Positions 25,551 to 36,975 of a stretch of DNA of 64,000 nucleotides are shown here, in pieces. This stretch comes from Paenibacillus sp. 453mf. Its GTDB lineage: Bacteria > Bacillota > Bacilli > Paenibacillales > Paenibacillaceae. The notes beneath the pieces were generated by a model. That model saw only the letters and a program-made list of their open reading frames with translations. It was not told the DNA's origin and searched no databases. Each line of letters opens with the position of its first letter. Position 1 is the first letter of the stretch. The stretch lies in assembly GCF_900116105.1 (NCBI RefSeq), contig NZ_FPAC01000001.1, positions 1,726,862 to 1,790,861 on the forward strand, written 5' to 3'. Both the position numbers and the translations under genes were made by a program.

Positions 25551-26327
25551 CTAAATACTGTATGCTTCCTGCTCCTCACGATGATCCAGCTCATCCAATA
25601 CTAAGGTGCGCAGCTCGGTAAAGGCACGGCTGGTCCGTTTCCGTGGATAAGGCAGATCAATGGGCACGATAGCCTTGATTCGGCCTGGACGGCGGTCCAT
25701 AACGACTACGCGGGTGGACAAGAACACAGCTTCATCAATATCATGGGTGACAAGCACCATCGCGGTCTGGTTGGTCTGCCATATATCGAGCAGCGCCTCC
25801 TGCATATGCCCTCTCGTAAAAGCATCCAAAGCACCGAACGGCTCGTCGAGCAGCATTACCTCCGGCTGTCTGAGCAGTGCACGTGCAATCGCAACCCGCT
25901 GTGACATCCCACCCGACAGCTCTCTTGGAAATGCCTTTTCGAATCCTCCCAATTTAACCAGTTCAATCAGCTCGTCGACTCGGCTTCGAATCTCCGGATC
26001 TTTTAGTGATAGATCAGCAGCGATGTTCTGCTCCACACTAAGCCAAGGAAACAGCCTGTGCTCCTGAAAGATAAAGCCTTTTTCCTGAGACGGACGATCT
26101 ACCCGCTTCCCCTTGAGGAGTACATCTCCCTCATAATGGGTATCCAGTCCTGCAACAATTTTGAGCAGCGTACTCTTTCCGCAGCCGCTCGGTCCGATAA
26201 TGGTCGTGAAGTCTCCATCCTTGACCGTAAGATTTATTTCATCTAGAACGTGGTTAGTGCCCTGCTCTCCCCTAAAGGTTTTATTCACTGCGTTCACTTC
26301 GAGAATCGATGTACGTGCTTCGGACAT
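25551..26327 (-). CDS. SsuB/TauB-type ABC transporter ATP-binding protein (orphan)
   Basis: A 258-residue ABC ATPase with Walker [11 protein letters not shown]-loop FQEHRLFPW, signature LSGGMSQR, Walker [13 protein letters not shown] and the H-loop VTHD. The sequence belongs to the nitrate/sulfonate/taurine subfamily. Permease and substrate-binding partners are normally adjacent but none is present on either side, so it must pair with components elsewhere or be left from a broken operon. Upstream is a leader with a strong terminator. ATG 26327 is preceded by GGGGGAA. Substrate unassigned. Confidence 0.9.
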   Translation of the reverse strand: MSEARTSILEVNAVNKTFRGEQGTNHVLDEINLTVKDGDFTTIIGPSGCGKSTLLKIVAGLDTHYEGDVLLKGKRVDRPSQEKGFIFQEHRLFPWLSVEQNIAADLSLKDPEIRSRVDELIELVKLGGFEKAFPRELSGGMSQRVAIARALLRQPEVMLLDEPFGALDAFTRGHMQEALLDIWQTNQTAMVLVTHDIDEAVFLSTRVVVMDRRPGRIKAIVPIDLPYPRKRTSRAFTELRTLVLDELDHREEQEAYSI

Positions 26328-26354
26328 GATGGTTCCCCCATTCTTATTGAAAAA

Positions 26355-26450
26355 TAAAAAGAGACTCGGCTGACCTTTGAAAAAAGGTGCTTAGCCGAAT
26401 CTCCGGTGGTACCAGTCGATTCATAATGATCCAAGTTATTATTCGTTATT
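26355..26450 (-). promoter_or_regulatory. Leader RNA with terminator and T-box-like motif upstream of ABC ATPase
   Basis: Between the promoter at 26490-26460 and the ATPase start, the minus-strand leader contains CTGGTACCACCGG (similar to the T-box core TGGTACCGCG) followed at once by a long hairpin, GAGATTCGGCT to AGCCGAGTCTC, and a TTTTTATTTTT run. That is the layout of a transcription-attenuation riboswitch. The leader is too short to hold a full T-box stem I and specifier loop, so it may be a truncated T-box or another attenuator. Confidence 0.45.
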
Positions 26451-26459
26451 GTGGCTCAT

Positions 26460-26490
26460 CTTAGCAGAGCTGGTAGGAAATTGTCAATAC
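26460..26490 (-). promoter_or_regulatory. Predicted promoter of the ATPase leader
   Basis: TTGACA and TAAGAT on the minus strand, 18 nt apart, ahead of the attenuator-like leader. Confidence 0.55.
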
Positions 26491-26610
26491 CCGATGAAAC
26501 TAGTAGAATTACATGAATAACAAAATTACTAACGATAGGATAATTACCATCTATATAACGAATGCCATGGATTTGTTTCACAAAAAATACTTAGGAGTGA
26601 AAACTGCATA

Positions 26611-27021
26611 ATGAATCGAATCGCAATCATCTTAGAAAAAAATCTCGAGATCGGCGCTGCTTCTAATGTTTCTGCTATCCTGATGGGACAAGCATCACGA
26701 ATTGACTCTGATATCTATTCTGACAATCCTGTGCTTGACAAAGGAAATATTCGGCATGCGGGGATTAAATTCAGCACTGTTATTTTGAAAGCTGGAGAAG
26801 GTCAAATTTTAAATTTAGTACAATCTCTTAACTCCGACGAGTCTAAAATTAAAAGTGTTGTTTTTTCAAAGACGGGGCAATCGTTAAATAACGCGTTTGA
26901 ACAGTATGCTCTGGAAATCTCATCACTAACTACGGAAGAATCAAGAATTTTAGGGGTCATTGTTTGGGGGGAAGACGAATTAGTCCGCAGCGCTACGAAA
27001 AAATATAGTGTATTCAAATAA
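26611..27021 (+). CDS. DUF2000 family protein
   Basis: A 136-residue protein that fits the DUF2000 family (peptidyl-tRNA-hydrolase-2-like fold). The N-terminus MNRIAIILEKNLEIGAASNV, the middle RHAGIKFSTVILKAGEGQI and the late GVIVWGEDELVRSATKKYSV are the usual conserved segments. It is a small cytosolic protein without known activity, and its neighbours give no clue. ATG 26611 is 12 nt after AGGAG. Confidence 0.82.
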   Translation: MNRIAIILEKNLEIGAASNVSAILMGQASRIDSDIYSDNPVLDKGNIRHAGIKFSTVILKAGEGQILNLVQSLNSDESKIKSVVFSKTGQSLNNAFEQYALEISSLTTEESRILGVIVWGEDELVRSATKKYSVFK

Positions 27022-27186
27022 TATTTAGAGTTATGGACATAGTTTTCGTATCTTTTCCAGTTAGATATGGTCGAAAAAGACAGAGGTACCGCTTTTGCAG
27101 CCCCCTCTTTAGTAATACAAGTTCTGAAATGTCATTTAAGTAATCATTGTTTGATAATGTGGAATGCCACTCACCAAATTAATCCG

Positions 27187-27420
27187 TTATTCTCCCTTTA
27201 ATTCATATTCGTTCGGAATTAATTCATACAAGGCACCAACATCACAACCGATGGAATCGGCAATTGATATGGCAATTTTGAGTGGCATCACTCTTTTGTT
27301 TTCAATAAAGTCATAGATTCGTTCCGGTTTGATAAGCAAATCCTTTGCCAGCCATTCCGCCGACTTCCCGGATTCCATCAATCGTTCATTGAGCAAGCAA
27401 CGTCCCAGTTCATATTTCAA
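27187..27420 (-). CDS. XRE-family helix-turn-helix regulator (small)
   Basis: A 77-residue single-domain DNA-binding protein. The five-helix Cro/C1 fold is suggested by SAEWLAKDLLIKPERIYDFI followed by MPLKIAISIADSIGCDVGAL. The start is a TTG at 27420 after GGGAGG. It has no partner domain and no phage genes nearby, so it is an orphan regulator of unknown target. Confidence 0.78.
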   Translation of the reverse strand: MKYELGRCLLNERLMESGKSAEWLAKDLLIKPERIYDFIENKRVMPLKIAISIADSIGCDVGALYELIPNEYELKGE

Positions 27421-27532
27421 GAAGCGCTGACCTCCCGCGTAAGATAATATTTAATCTTAAGGGTTGTCGATTTCCAGTATGATTATACTGTATAAAGGGC
27501 TATTTCGATGAAGCTCAGCTCATTTATAAAAT

Positions 27533-28402
27533 TTATTCACTGTTATTGTTTGAATATAATGATTGTTCGGCAACCTGAGCTAACTCTTCTGCTTTGACAC
27601 TGATCTCTTGAATGGTAGCCGTAAATTCTTGAATTGTACCTAATTGCGTATCAGCTAATGTGTGAATATCTGAAAAAGCTTGATTTAAACGCAACAGAAG
27701 TTCCTGGATATTTTGAGTAATTCCATTAATTTGATCTACGTTGCTCTTGGAGCTCGTAGCTAGCTTTCTGATCTCTCCGGCAACAACTGAGAAGCCTCTT
27801 CCTACTTCACCAGCTCGAGCAGCTTCAATGGCAGCATTGAGACCGAGCAGGTTACTTTGATCCGAAATCTCATTTACTACCGTTGATATCTTGCCGATCT
27901 GCTGAGCACTTGAGCTAATGTCTTTCATTTGTGTAGTGATGTCTGTTACACGATCATTAAGGTGAGTCACAGCACGACTAATATCCTCAATAGAGGCCGT
28001 GGACTCCTCGACAATTGCAGAAAAGCTCTCTGCCATCTCAAACAGCCTGCTCGCTTTCTCAAGACTTGTCCCCATACCAATTCCACCAATTACTCTGCCC
28101 TCTTCGTCATGCAGCGGAATCGCTCTAGCCGCTAGCGGAAATCCAAACAGCTCTTTTGGCACAATCGCGGATAAAGATGTATTATTTCGAATTGCGTTTG
28201 TTACAATATCCCCTTCCAGCAAAGGGTCTCCCGGGTTTACATTAAGCGAAAATGTCTTTCCTGGAATATTTATGATCAGCTTCTCCGTATCATAGATCCC
28301 TATGGTAATGTCATCGTTTGAGAGACTGTTCAAGAACGGAGCCACCTTTATAAATGATTGGATAAGGTCATGCTGTGTATCAATTTCCATTGGTGTATTC
28401 AT
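27533..28402 (-). CDS. Soluble methyl-accepting chemoreceptor (YfmS-like)
   Basis: A 289-residue cytoplasmic chemoreceptor without membrane helices. The N-terminal 130 residues form a small sensor domain ([51 protein letters not shown]). The rest is a short signalling domain with the conserved hairpin tip [20 protein letters not shown] and [15 protein letters not shown], where CheA and CheW bind. Length and order match YfmS of Bacillus subtilis. ATG 28402 follows AGGAG. Ligand unknown. Confidence 0.88.
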   Translation of the reverse strand: MNTPMEIDTQHDLIQSFIKVAPFLNSLSNDDITIGIYDTEKLIINIPGKTFSLNVNPGDPLLEGDIVTNAIRNNTSLSAIVPKELFGFPLAARAIPLHDEEGRVIGGIGMGTSLEKASRLFEMAESFSAIVEESTASIEDISRAVTHLNDRVTDITTQMKDISSSAQQIGKISTVVNEISDQSNLLGLNAAIEAARAGEVGRGFSVVAGEIRKLATSSKSNVDQINGITQNIQELLLRLNQAFSDIHTLADTQLGTIQEFTATIQEISVKAEELAQVAEQSLYSNNNSE

Positions 28403-28546
28403 ATCTTCACTCCTAGCCCTTCATATTAATAAATATAATATCGTCAAAAGACTCAAGTTAAATAAGATCTTTTAACACTAAACTGAGCAAAAACTTTGAT
28501 AATTATTGATTTTGATATGTAAGACAATCCGCGAGGAAACAAGCCA

Positions 28547-28859
28547 CTATTTGCCAAACTGCTTTAAATGGTGATCTAAGTGCTTGTATAGTCCCATACT
28601 CCATTCCTCAGACCCAAAAAAGGGATGCGGATTCGTAATTTCCAACCTCTCACTATGAACGGCTACCCACCAATATTCCAATCCAGCTTCGCCGAGGACG
28701 GGAGCTTCCTGTTGCAACGTCTTGGAATGAAGAGCAGTGAGCTAACATTTGAGCAGCGTTCATTTTACCCCAGAGTGGTTTTGAATCCGATTTAAGTTTG
28801 TCGATACGAGCTAATATTTCTTCTACATACGCTTCATTATAGATGCTTCCCATAATCAC
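28547..28859 (-). pseudogene. DUF1569 family gene with internal deletion
   Basis: The first part (28859-28653) reads YVEEILARIDKLKSDSKPLW and GKMNAAQMLAHCSSFQDVAT, the N-terminal half of a DUF1569 (DinB-like) protein, then stops at GSRS. In another frame downstream the typical C-terminus appears: NPHPFFGSEEWSMGLYKHLD and HHLKQFGK, ending at the stop at 28547. About 50-60 middle codons are missing compared with the usual 150-residue protein, so this is an internal deletion with frame loss. Confidence 0.8.
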
Positions 28860-28890
28860 AAGTCCACCTTATTCTTTTATGAATAATTAA

Positions 28891-29637
28891 CTATACTGCA
28901 GTCACAATTATTGGCTTATTCTTAGTAACTATAATAGTATGTTCATGTTGTGCTACAAAGCTATTGTCGGATACACCTAAGGTCCAGCCATCCGGCTGCT
29001 CAACAGCATATCCTGCTCCTGTAGATAAAAAGGGCTCGATTGTAATGACCATACCATCCTTCAATACCCGTTTATCATGTTTGTTGTAGAAGGGTAAAAT
29101 CTCTGTCGGGGACTCATGCAGAGATCTTCCGATACCATGACTGCACAGATTTTTGATTATGTTGTAACCGCCTTTTTTAGCCTCGATTTCAATAATTCTT
29201 CCGATTTCATTCAATTTTACTCCATGCTTAAGTGAAGAGATTACTTTCATCATTGTCTGGTGTGTGTATTCACACAGACGCATTATAGATGTCTCATATG
29301 GAGGGATCTGAAAAGAATGTCCCGCATCGGCATAATATCCCCCCACTTCTGCAGAAACATCGATATTGATTAAATCGCCCGGTTGAATGATTCGATTGCC
29401 TGGAATGCCGTGAGCAATTTCGTGGTTGATACTAATACAGGTAATTCCAGGGAAATCGTAAGTTATCTTCGGTGCCGGCATTGCCCCATACCTGCTTAGA
29501 AACTGCCCACCCAGATCGTCCAGTTCCTTCGTCGTCATTCCTACACGTGCGTGACGTTTCATTTCTTTGATCGTCATGGCAACAATTCTGCCAATTTCCT
29601 TCAGACCATCAATGTCCTTTTGTGACCCTATTGTCAT
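28891..29637 (-). CDS. mapB: Type I methionine aminopeptidase
   Basis: Removes N-terminal Met from new proteins. The 248-residue protein carries the five metal ligands in order: the two Asp in NIDVSAEVGGYYADAGHSF, His in CSHGIGRSLHE, Glu in ITIEPFLS, Glu in AQHEHTIIV. The substrate His is in NHEIAHGIPG. It is longer at the N-terminus than ribosomal-operon Map and stands alone, so it is likely the second, MapB/YflG-type enzyme. ATG 29637 follows GGAGGGG. Confidence 0.92.
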   Translation of the reverse strand: MTIGSQKDIDGLKEIGRIVAMTIKEMKRHARVGMTTKELDDLGGQFLSRYGAMPAPKITYDFPGITCISINHEIAHGIPGNRIIQPGDLINIDVSAEVGGYYADAGHSFQIPPYETSIMRLCEYTHQTMMKVISSLKHGVKLNEIGRIIEIEAKKGGYNIIKNLCSHGIGRSLHESPTEILPFYNKHDKRVLKDGMVITIEPFLSTGAGYAVEQPDGWTLGVSDNSFVAQHEHTIIVTKNKPIIVTAV

Positions 29638-29708
29638 GTAAGCCCCTCCAAATTAACTGATGAATTTACTTTAACACATATATCGCTCAATTATATATTT
29701 AAGGATAA

Positions 29709-30608
29709 CTATCGTAATGATATTTGATTATTTTTTTGCTTTTTATATGCTAACGGAGTCGTGTTCATCGTTTTCCTGAATTGATCAATAAAATAGCTGG
29801 TACTATTAAATCCGACCTGATAAGCAACATCAGTAACATTATATTCCGGCTCTTGCAGTAAGCTCAGGCTTTTTTGAATACGGTATTCCATCACATAACT
29901 TAAGGGTGTATCCTTTAGAAATCGTTTGAAATAACGGCAACACTCGGATCTGCTAAGCTGCCCCGCTCTGGCTATATCCTCCAAAGCAATCTTCTCAGCA
30001 TAATGTTGATGTATCCAATTCAACATATTTTTCATTTTCTCGTTTTTTAACATCTCAGCTTCTTTGTATTCTAATTGAAAACGATTCACAATCAGGTTTC
30101 TCCATATCTGTGCCAGCTTGATAGAAATATCAATCTCATATATAGCTGGACTTTGCTGGATCAATCGGTCGATCTCCATGATGCCATCCAGAATGTTTGT
30201 CACCCACTGCTCTTTTGTGTCCAGGAGAATGTAGGATAAGTTTGTTGCTTTTATATAAGGGTATACATAAGTGCTAAATAACTCATGGGAAACCATAAAT
30301 CTTGGAGAAACATTCAAACAAATATAGGCACATCCAGAAGCGTTAGTATCTTTGGCAAGGTGCAGGCAGCCACTATTAATAAATAAGCCTTCTCCCTCAT
30401 CCAATAGCACTTTTTCTTCCTGGATCTGAAAGATGGCTTGTCCTTTAATAATAAGTACAAATTGAAGCTCTTCGTGCCAGTGCATAGGGATATATCCATT
30501 TATATTTTGCAGGATCGTTGTGTGATAACATGCTAGTGGTAATACAGTGGTTCGGTGCTCCGTAAGCTCTTTAAAATCCCGGTCAATTGTGAATTCTCTA
30601 AATTGCAT
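29709..30608 (-). CDS. AraC-family transcriptional regulator
   Basis: A 299-residue regulator with an N-terminal cupin domain (MHWHEELQFVLIIKGQAIFQ, LDEGEGLFINSGCLHLA) and a C-terminal AraC DNA-binding domain (IALEDIARAGQLSRSECCRY, VTDVAYQVGFNSTSYFIDQF, TTPLAYKKQ). ATG 30608 follows GGGGGTT. It diverges from an EamA transporter gene starting 123 nt away, the likely target. Such pairs often export or import amino-acid-like compounds, but the ligand is unknown. Confidence 0.92.
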   Translation of the reverse strand: MQFREFTIDRDFKELTEHRTTVLPLACYHTTILQNINGYIPMHWHEELQFVLIIKGQAIFQIQEEKVLLDEGEGLFINSGCLHLAKDTNASGCAYICLNVSPRFMVSHELFSTYVYPYIKATNLSYILLDTKEQWVTNILDGIMEIDRLIQQSPAIYEIDISIKLAQIWRNLIVNRFQLEYKEAEMLKNEKMKNMLNWIHQHYAEKIALEDIARAGQLSRSECCRYFKRFLKDTPLSYVMEYRIQKSLSLLQEPEYNVTDVAYQVGFNSTSYFIDQFRKTMNTTPLAYKKQKNNQISLR

Positions 30609-30731
30609 TCATGAACCCCCGACCTCAATATATTTATATTTTTAAATCTGATAATTGTATATATTTATACACTTTTTATTTATTATGGTCAAAGTAGGAT
30701 ACAATTTTAATACTTTAATGGAGTGTTGAAC

Positions 30732-31643
30732 ATGAATAGAGGAAAAGGATTCATTTTCATTATTTTGGGAGCTATATTTTGGGGGATTGGCGGTACGGTT
30801 GCAAAGAAGCTGTTCCAATACGGCATCGATATGGGTTCGCTCGTTACAGTCCGTTTACTCATTGCAGGAATATTACTCCTTGCAGTTCAATGTTGTAAGA
30901 AGGGCAGCAGAAACATCTTTGAAATCTGGACAGATAAAAAGCTATCTCTCCAACTCATTCTGTTTGGACTCGTTGGTATGCTTGGAGTTCAATATACGTA
31001 TATGGCTTCGATCGATCGGGGGAACGCTGCTGTAGCAACATTATTGCAGTATCTAGCACCTGTCATGATTATTGTGTTTCTGTTAATTCGGGGTAAATCA
31101 GCCCCAACGAAGAAGGATATATTTACAGCAGCGCTGTCTTTAATTGGATGTTTCTTCTTGCTGACAAATGGTTCATTGACCCAGCTCTCCGTACCATATG
31201 ATGCGGTTGTTTGGGGAGTGTTATCCGGAGTTGCTCTTGCTTTCTATACCCTATATGCTGTCCGATTTCTCAAGAAATACGATTCATTAGTGATCGTCGG
31301 CTGGGCAATGATTATAGGAGGAGTAGCTATCAGCATTATCCATCCACCTTGGGATTTGATGATCACAAACTTGCCGATTGAAGCCTATTTATATTTAATA
31401 TTTGTCATTATTTTTGGAACCATGTTGGCATTTTGGTTCTATATTGAAAGCTTAAACAGCTTGTCTCCAAAGGAGTCCAGTCTTATGGGCAGCCTTGAGC
31501 CCGTAGCCGCTGTATTAACGACTGTATTCTGGTTAAAGGATCCCTTTGGAGGGTTTCAATGGATTGGGACCAGCTGCATCATTATAATGATCATTTTCTT
31601 AGCTGTTCATAGAGATGCTTCATCAAATAATACGGACCTATAG
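30732..31643 (+). CDS. EamA/DMT-family transporter
   Basis: About 303 residues with ten predicted helices and two EamA repeats. The first begins [20 protein letters not shown] and contains [20 protein letters not shown], typical of this family; the second ends with [20 protein letters not shown]. It is an integral membrane exporter of unassigned substrate. The ATG at 30732 is 8 nt after GGAG and preferred over the TTG at 30723. Divergent from an AraC regulator. Confidence 0.9.
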   Translation: MNRGKGFIFIILGAIFWGIGGTVAKKLFQYGIDMGSLVTVRLLIAGILLLAVQCCKKGSRNIFEIWTDKKLSLQLILFGLVGMLGVQYTYMASIDRGNAAVATLLQYLAPVMIIVFLLIRGKSAPTKKDIFTAALSLIGCFFLLTNGSLTQLSVPYDAVVWGVLSGVALAFYTLYAVRFLKKYDSLVIVGWAMIIGGVAISIIHPPWDLMITNLPIEAYLYLIFVIIFGTMLAFWFYIESLNSLSPKESSLMGSLEPVAAVLTTVFWLKDPFGGFQWIGTSCIIIMIIFLAVHRDASSNNTDL

Positions 31644-31667
31644 ACTCTGACGGATACTGATATTTCG

Positions 31668-31700
31668 TTCCAACCACTTGGTATCGAATTGTGGTTGGAA
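31668..31700. terminator. Hairpin between EamA and VanW genes
   Basis: Ten-bp perfect stem TTCCAACCAC/GTGGTTGGAA between two convergent genes; a probable bidirectional terminator with only a weak T tract. Confidence 0.6.
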
Positions 31701-31722
31701 TGGAATCGACGAATAGAGAACT

Positions 31723-32685
31723 CTATTTTCCGTTAACGGAAGTCTCACGTCGATCCACGATCTCTTCAGGAAGATGCTTGGACATACCTGGTACGTGCCG
31801 TGGCTGATACTCGATAAATTCCGAGGAATACACAGACACCGCAATTTGGCCGCCGCTGCTGTAAGCACGAATCAGGATCGGCTCATTATAAGCGTTCTGG
31901 AACGCGAAGTCCGGCCCTCCCCAGCTGACGGTTGCATCCCTTCCTGACAGAACATAAGGGACGTTCCGGCTATGAGAATACCGCTTCACGATTTGAAGTC
32001 CCGCTCTGTCAATTGCATTAAACAAGGTGGAGGATACTTGACATATGCCCCCGCCCACACCCTCGGACAGTTCGCCCCGAACAATGATGCCCGCTCGTTT
32101 GTAGCCCTTCTCTATAGTTCTCATGCCCACAACCTCATTGAAAGAAAACGTCTCTCCGGGAAAAACAACAGTACTGTCAATAGCCTTGGCCGCCAAGGCA
32201 ATGTTATGCGAGCGATTTTTATTATTCGAATTAAAATAAGTTACATAATACCCGATCGGCTTCGTTCGGATGGAAGTCAGTATCTCGGCATCTACTTTGG
32301 GATGTAATATGTAGGTCGGCAGCTCGACCGTCGCCGGTCCCTTCCCATAGTAATAGTTGCAGAATAATATCAGCATTTTACGTCGATCCAAGCGATATCC
32401 GTTGTGCCCCTCTTCAATCTGGCCATCCGCCGCAATTCGTGCATTTTCTGGCTTCTTTATACTTATTTGATCTAATTGATCCACCCACTGGTTGTAGGTA
32501 TCCATATTGATGAGCGGAAACACGCCAAGATTGTGCTCGCTCCGATCTATAGTACTCAGCGAGTTTCCATCTTGGGTTACAGTTAACAGATCCGCCGGGT
32601 TCGCCTGTGTCATGAGCAGTCCAAACAGGACCATAATGGATAACCATTTCAAATTGCTTCTACCTCCTACTCCAATCGATTCCAT
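31723..32685 (-). CDS. VanW-family protein
   Basis: About 320 residues. A hydrophobic N-terminal segment (LKWLSIMVLFGLLMTQANPA) is a signal peptide or anchor. The second half is the VanW domain: VVFPGETFSFNEVVGMRTIE, GYKRAGIIV, GVGGGICQVSSTLFNAI, and RNVPYVLSGRDATVSWGGPD. VanW occurs in some vancomycin-resistance clusters, but most members are chromosomal extracytoplasmic proteins of unknown role, and no van genes are near. I choose the ATG at 32685 (AGAAGGA upstream); a TTG at about 32640 after GGAGG is also possible. Confidence 0.85.
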   Translation of the reverse strand: MESIGVGGRSNLKWLSIMVLFGLLMTQANPADLLTVTQDGNSLSTIDRSEHNLGVFPLINMDTYNQWVDQLDQISIKKPENARIAADGQIEEGHNGYRLDRRKMLILFCNYYYGKGPATVELPTYILHPKVDAEILTSIRTKPIGYYVTYFNSNNKNRSHNIALAAKAIDSTVVFPGETFSFNEVVGMRTIEKGYKRAGIIVRGELSEGVGGGICQVSSTLFNAIDRAGLQIVKRYSHSRNVPYVLSGRDATVSWGGPDFAFQNAYNEPILIRAYSSGGQIAVSVYSSEFIEYQPRHVPGMSKHLPEEIVDRRETSVNGK

Positions 32686-32743
32686 ATAAGTCCTTCTGGT
32701 ATTATGGTAAGCTTTTGAGAAAATCATGCATTAGCAGCAGAGA

Positions 32744-33100
32744 GGAAAAAGCTGCTGGAGATTGGCTGTGGAAACGGTCAATCCCTGCAATACCAGGGGG
32801 AACGCAAGAGGAATGCGGCATACCCGTGGATTATTTTGACTATGTATATTCGATATATCCATAGGCTGGACCACCGACCTTGAGGGTACTTTTAACCGGA
32901 TCGCTTCTTATCTTAAAAAAGACGGTTTGTTCGTTTTAGCTGGTCTATGTGAATGCGCTCTCAAATGCAGGCTTTGTCATTGAGCAAATGATTGAGGAAA
33001 CGGATGATGAACTGATGCAATCAGGGACGATAGCAGCGAGCTTGCACACAGAGCAAAGATGCTCCCTGTAACTTTTGTAGTCAAAGCAAGAAAGCTATAG
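32744..33100 (+). pseudogene. Degenerate SAM-dependent methyltransferase
   Basis: Pieces in different plus-strand frames: KLLEIGCGNGQSLQY (methyltransferase motif I) at the start, DYFDYVYSIYP then a stop, TFNRIASYLKKDGLFVLAG (the strand 4-5 region), SNAGFVIEQMIEETDDELMQ, and MLPVTFVVKARKL before the final stop at 33100. Several deletions and frameshifts separate them. No start region survives. Confidence 0.75.
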
Positions 33101-33110
33101 TATCCAATTT

Positions 33111-33157
33111 CTTATTATGAATCCTCATCCATTGTACGGAGGAGGATTCATAATAAG
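33111..33157. terminator. 16-bp perfect inverted repeat beyond rph
   Basis: CTTATTATGAATCCTC is repeated inverted at 33142-33157 with a 15-nt loop, 26 nt past the rph stop. The stem is strong but has no T run on either strand, so factor-independent termination is uncertain. Confidence 0.5.
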
Positions 33158-33182
33158 ATGATATGATCGAATCTCTACTTTT

Positions 33183-35810
<2,628 letters not shown>

Positions 35811-35837
35811 CTAACGATTAGATTGAGAAAAAAACAT

Positions 35838-35867
35838 TTGACAGTCCGTATGCCGGCATGATAATAT
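35838..35867 (+). promoter_or_regulatory. Strong plus-strand promoter containing ATGCCGGCAT palindrome
   Basis: TTGACA (35838-35843) and TAATAT (35862-35867) are 18 nt apart, with a TGN extended -10. The spacer holds the perfect 10-bp palindrome ATGCCGGCAT (35850-35859), a possible operator. It points away from rph into a gene-free stretch. Confidence 0.6.
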
Positions 35868-35872
35868 AAAAT

Positions 35873-35990
35873 TATAAGATGTAATATTTATTCCTACATA
35901 TTCGAACTGAAAATCTATATTATTATATCAGCGTATCTGTTTATATACAAGACGAAAGAACCCGGCAATTGCTGCCGAGGTTCTTTTTAC
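35873..35990 (+). ncRNA. Putative small RNA divergent from rph
   Basis: A transcript starting about 6 nt after the TAATAT box would run about 115 nt to the terminator at 35955-35988. It contains no reading frame with a ribosome binding site. Promoter and terminator are visible; that an RNA is made, and what it does, is inferred. Confidence 0.4.
35955..35988 (+). terminator. Plus-strand intrinsic terminator
   Basis: AAGAACCCGGCA and TGCCGAGGTTCTTTTT form a long stem with five Ts on the plus strand. No plus-strand gene precedes it, only the orphan promoter at 35838. Confidence 0.75.
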
Positions 35991-36052
35991 ATATTTGGTT
36001 ATGCGCTTTTACAACGCTTTTTCTCCTGTTACATCAGAATTATCTACACTAT

Positions 36053-36289
36053 TCATGCCACTATGCGTAATGAAAACATCGGATGTGCTGTATAATTTGA
36101 TCCTGCAAATGCGTTGATACAGTGTTTGTAAAGCTCATGATTCTTATTAAGAACTGTCTCAAGGGAAATATAGATTACTTGTCTATCCTTTGTATTGCTC
36201 TCCTGCGGTGACAGCGGTCTAATGGAAGGTCCGACAAATGCATATCGCTCAGAAAAGGTATCCGCCATCGCAAACAATTTGAGAGGCAT
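36053..36289 (-). pseudogene. Fragment of MGT-family (macrolide) glycosyltransferase
   Basis: 78 residues: FAMADTFSERYAFVGPSIRP, then VIYISLETVLNKNHELYKHC and INAFAGSN. This matches the middle of YjiC/MGT-type GT1 enzymes (YxFVGPSI, and VYISLGTVFN just ahead of the donor site), of which about 390 residues are normal. Here Gly of GTVFN is Glu, and both the N-terminal acceptor domain and the C-terminal UDP-sugar site are missing. A relic next to an antibiotic-inactivation gene. Confidence 0.7.
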
Positions 36290-36329
36290 GACAACTAGGA
36301 ATGATCATTGTCATTGCCAAAGAGCAATA

Positions 36330-36369
36330 AAAAAGCTTCTGATACCCATCTAGGTATCAGAAGCTTTTA
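36330..36369. terminator. Terminator of padR (36394) and MGT side
   Basis: AAAGCTTCTGATACC/GGTATCAGAAGCTTT perfect 15-bp stem with T runs on both strands; bidirectional. Confidence 0.85.
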
Positions 36370-36393
36370 TTAGCTTATTCATTTGTTAGGCCG

Positions 36394-36933
36394 TTAAATT
36401 GCTCCATCTTTAATAAGATCGATTAAGTGTTCGAGCCAATCGGTGGTATGCTTCGCCCTGCTGGACGTATAGCTGGTCATGAAATCAACAAATTTTCTTC
36501 TTTGTTCATCCACTTCTATATACTTTTCAAATTGGGAAATATGCTCCCAACGATCTTGATATTTCTGCAATTTCTTCTCCAGAATAGTAACAACCTTGTC
36601 CCGATCCACGTGCTGCAAGCTTGCCATGCCAATCGTCATTCCACTGACATCAGCTGCATTTTCAAACAACTTATAGATTTTTTTGGGAAGCTCCTCTCGG
36701 CCTTTTGTTGTGATTGCAAATACTTGTTTATCCGGCCGGTGCTCTTCACGAACCACTTCTACGACTTCGATCAAGCCTTGCTTAGTCAACACTTCAAAAT
36801 GATAATAAAGCTTGCTCTCGGTTAAGCCTGTAAACTCATCAAATGGAATCGGCTCCGACAAATGCTTCTTTAAGAGGTAAGGATAATTATTGCCTTCCAT
36901 CAGCTTGCTCAGAATATAAATTTGGACTTCCAT
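36394..36933 (-). CDS. PadR-family transcriptional regulator
   Basis: A 179-residue PadR of the long type: an N-terminal winged helix (YLLKKHLSEPIPFDEFTGLT, ESKLYYHFEVLTKQGLIEVV, DKQVFAITTKGREELPKKI) and a C-terminal helical domain (VTILEKKLQKYQDRWEHISQ) for dimerization. It follows the YhgE/Pip-type gene by 42 nt and probably shares its transcript, regulating the shared promoter near 38255. ATG 36933 follows GGAGCT. Inducer unknown, possibly an envelope-active drug. Confidence 0.9.
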   Translation of the reverse strand: MEVQIYILSKLMEGNNYPYLLKKHLSEPIPFDEFTGLTESKLYYHFEVLTKQGLIEVVEVVREEHRPDKQVFAITTKGREELPKKIYKLFENAADVSGMTIGMASLQHVDRDKVVTILEKKLQKYQDRWEHISQFEKYIEVDEQRRKFVDFMTSYTSSRAKHTTDWLEHLIDLIKDGAI

Positions 36934-36975
36934 GCTTTAGCTCCTTCAGCATCATTCTCCTTATTGTAGCAGATC

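Noticed and set aside
26328..26590. Complete canonical T-box leader for the ABC ATPase
   Set aside because: The predicted transcription start leaves under 60 nt before the T-box-like motif, too little for stem I with a specifier loop; kept only as an attenuator-like leader.
27060..27110. T-box riboswitch after the DUF2000 gene
   Set aside because: GGTACCGC followed by a weak GAGG/CCTC stem resembles a T-box end, but no gene follows on the plus strand and no upstream leader structure is seen.
31723..32685. Vancomycin resistance gene cluster
   Set aside because: VanW domains are widespread in Gram-positive chromosomes and no vanHAX or vanRS genes are nearby.
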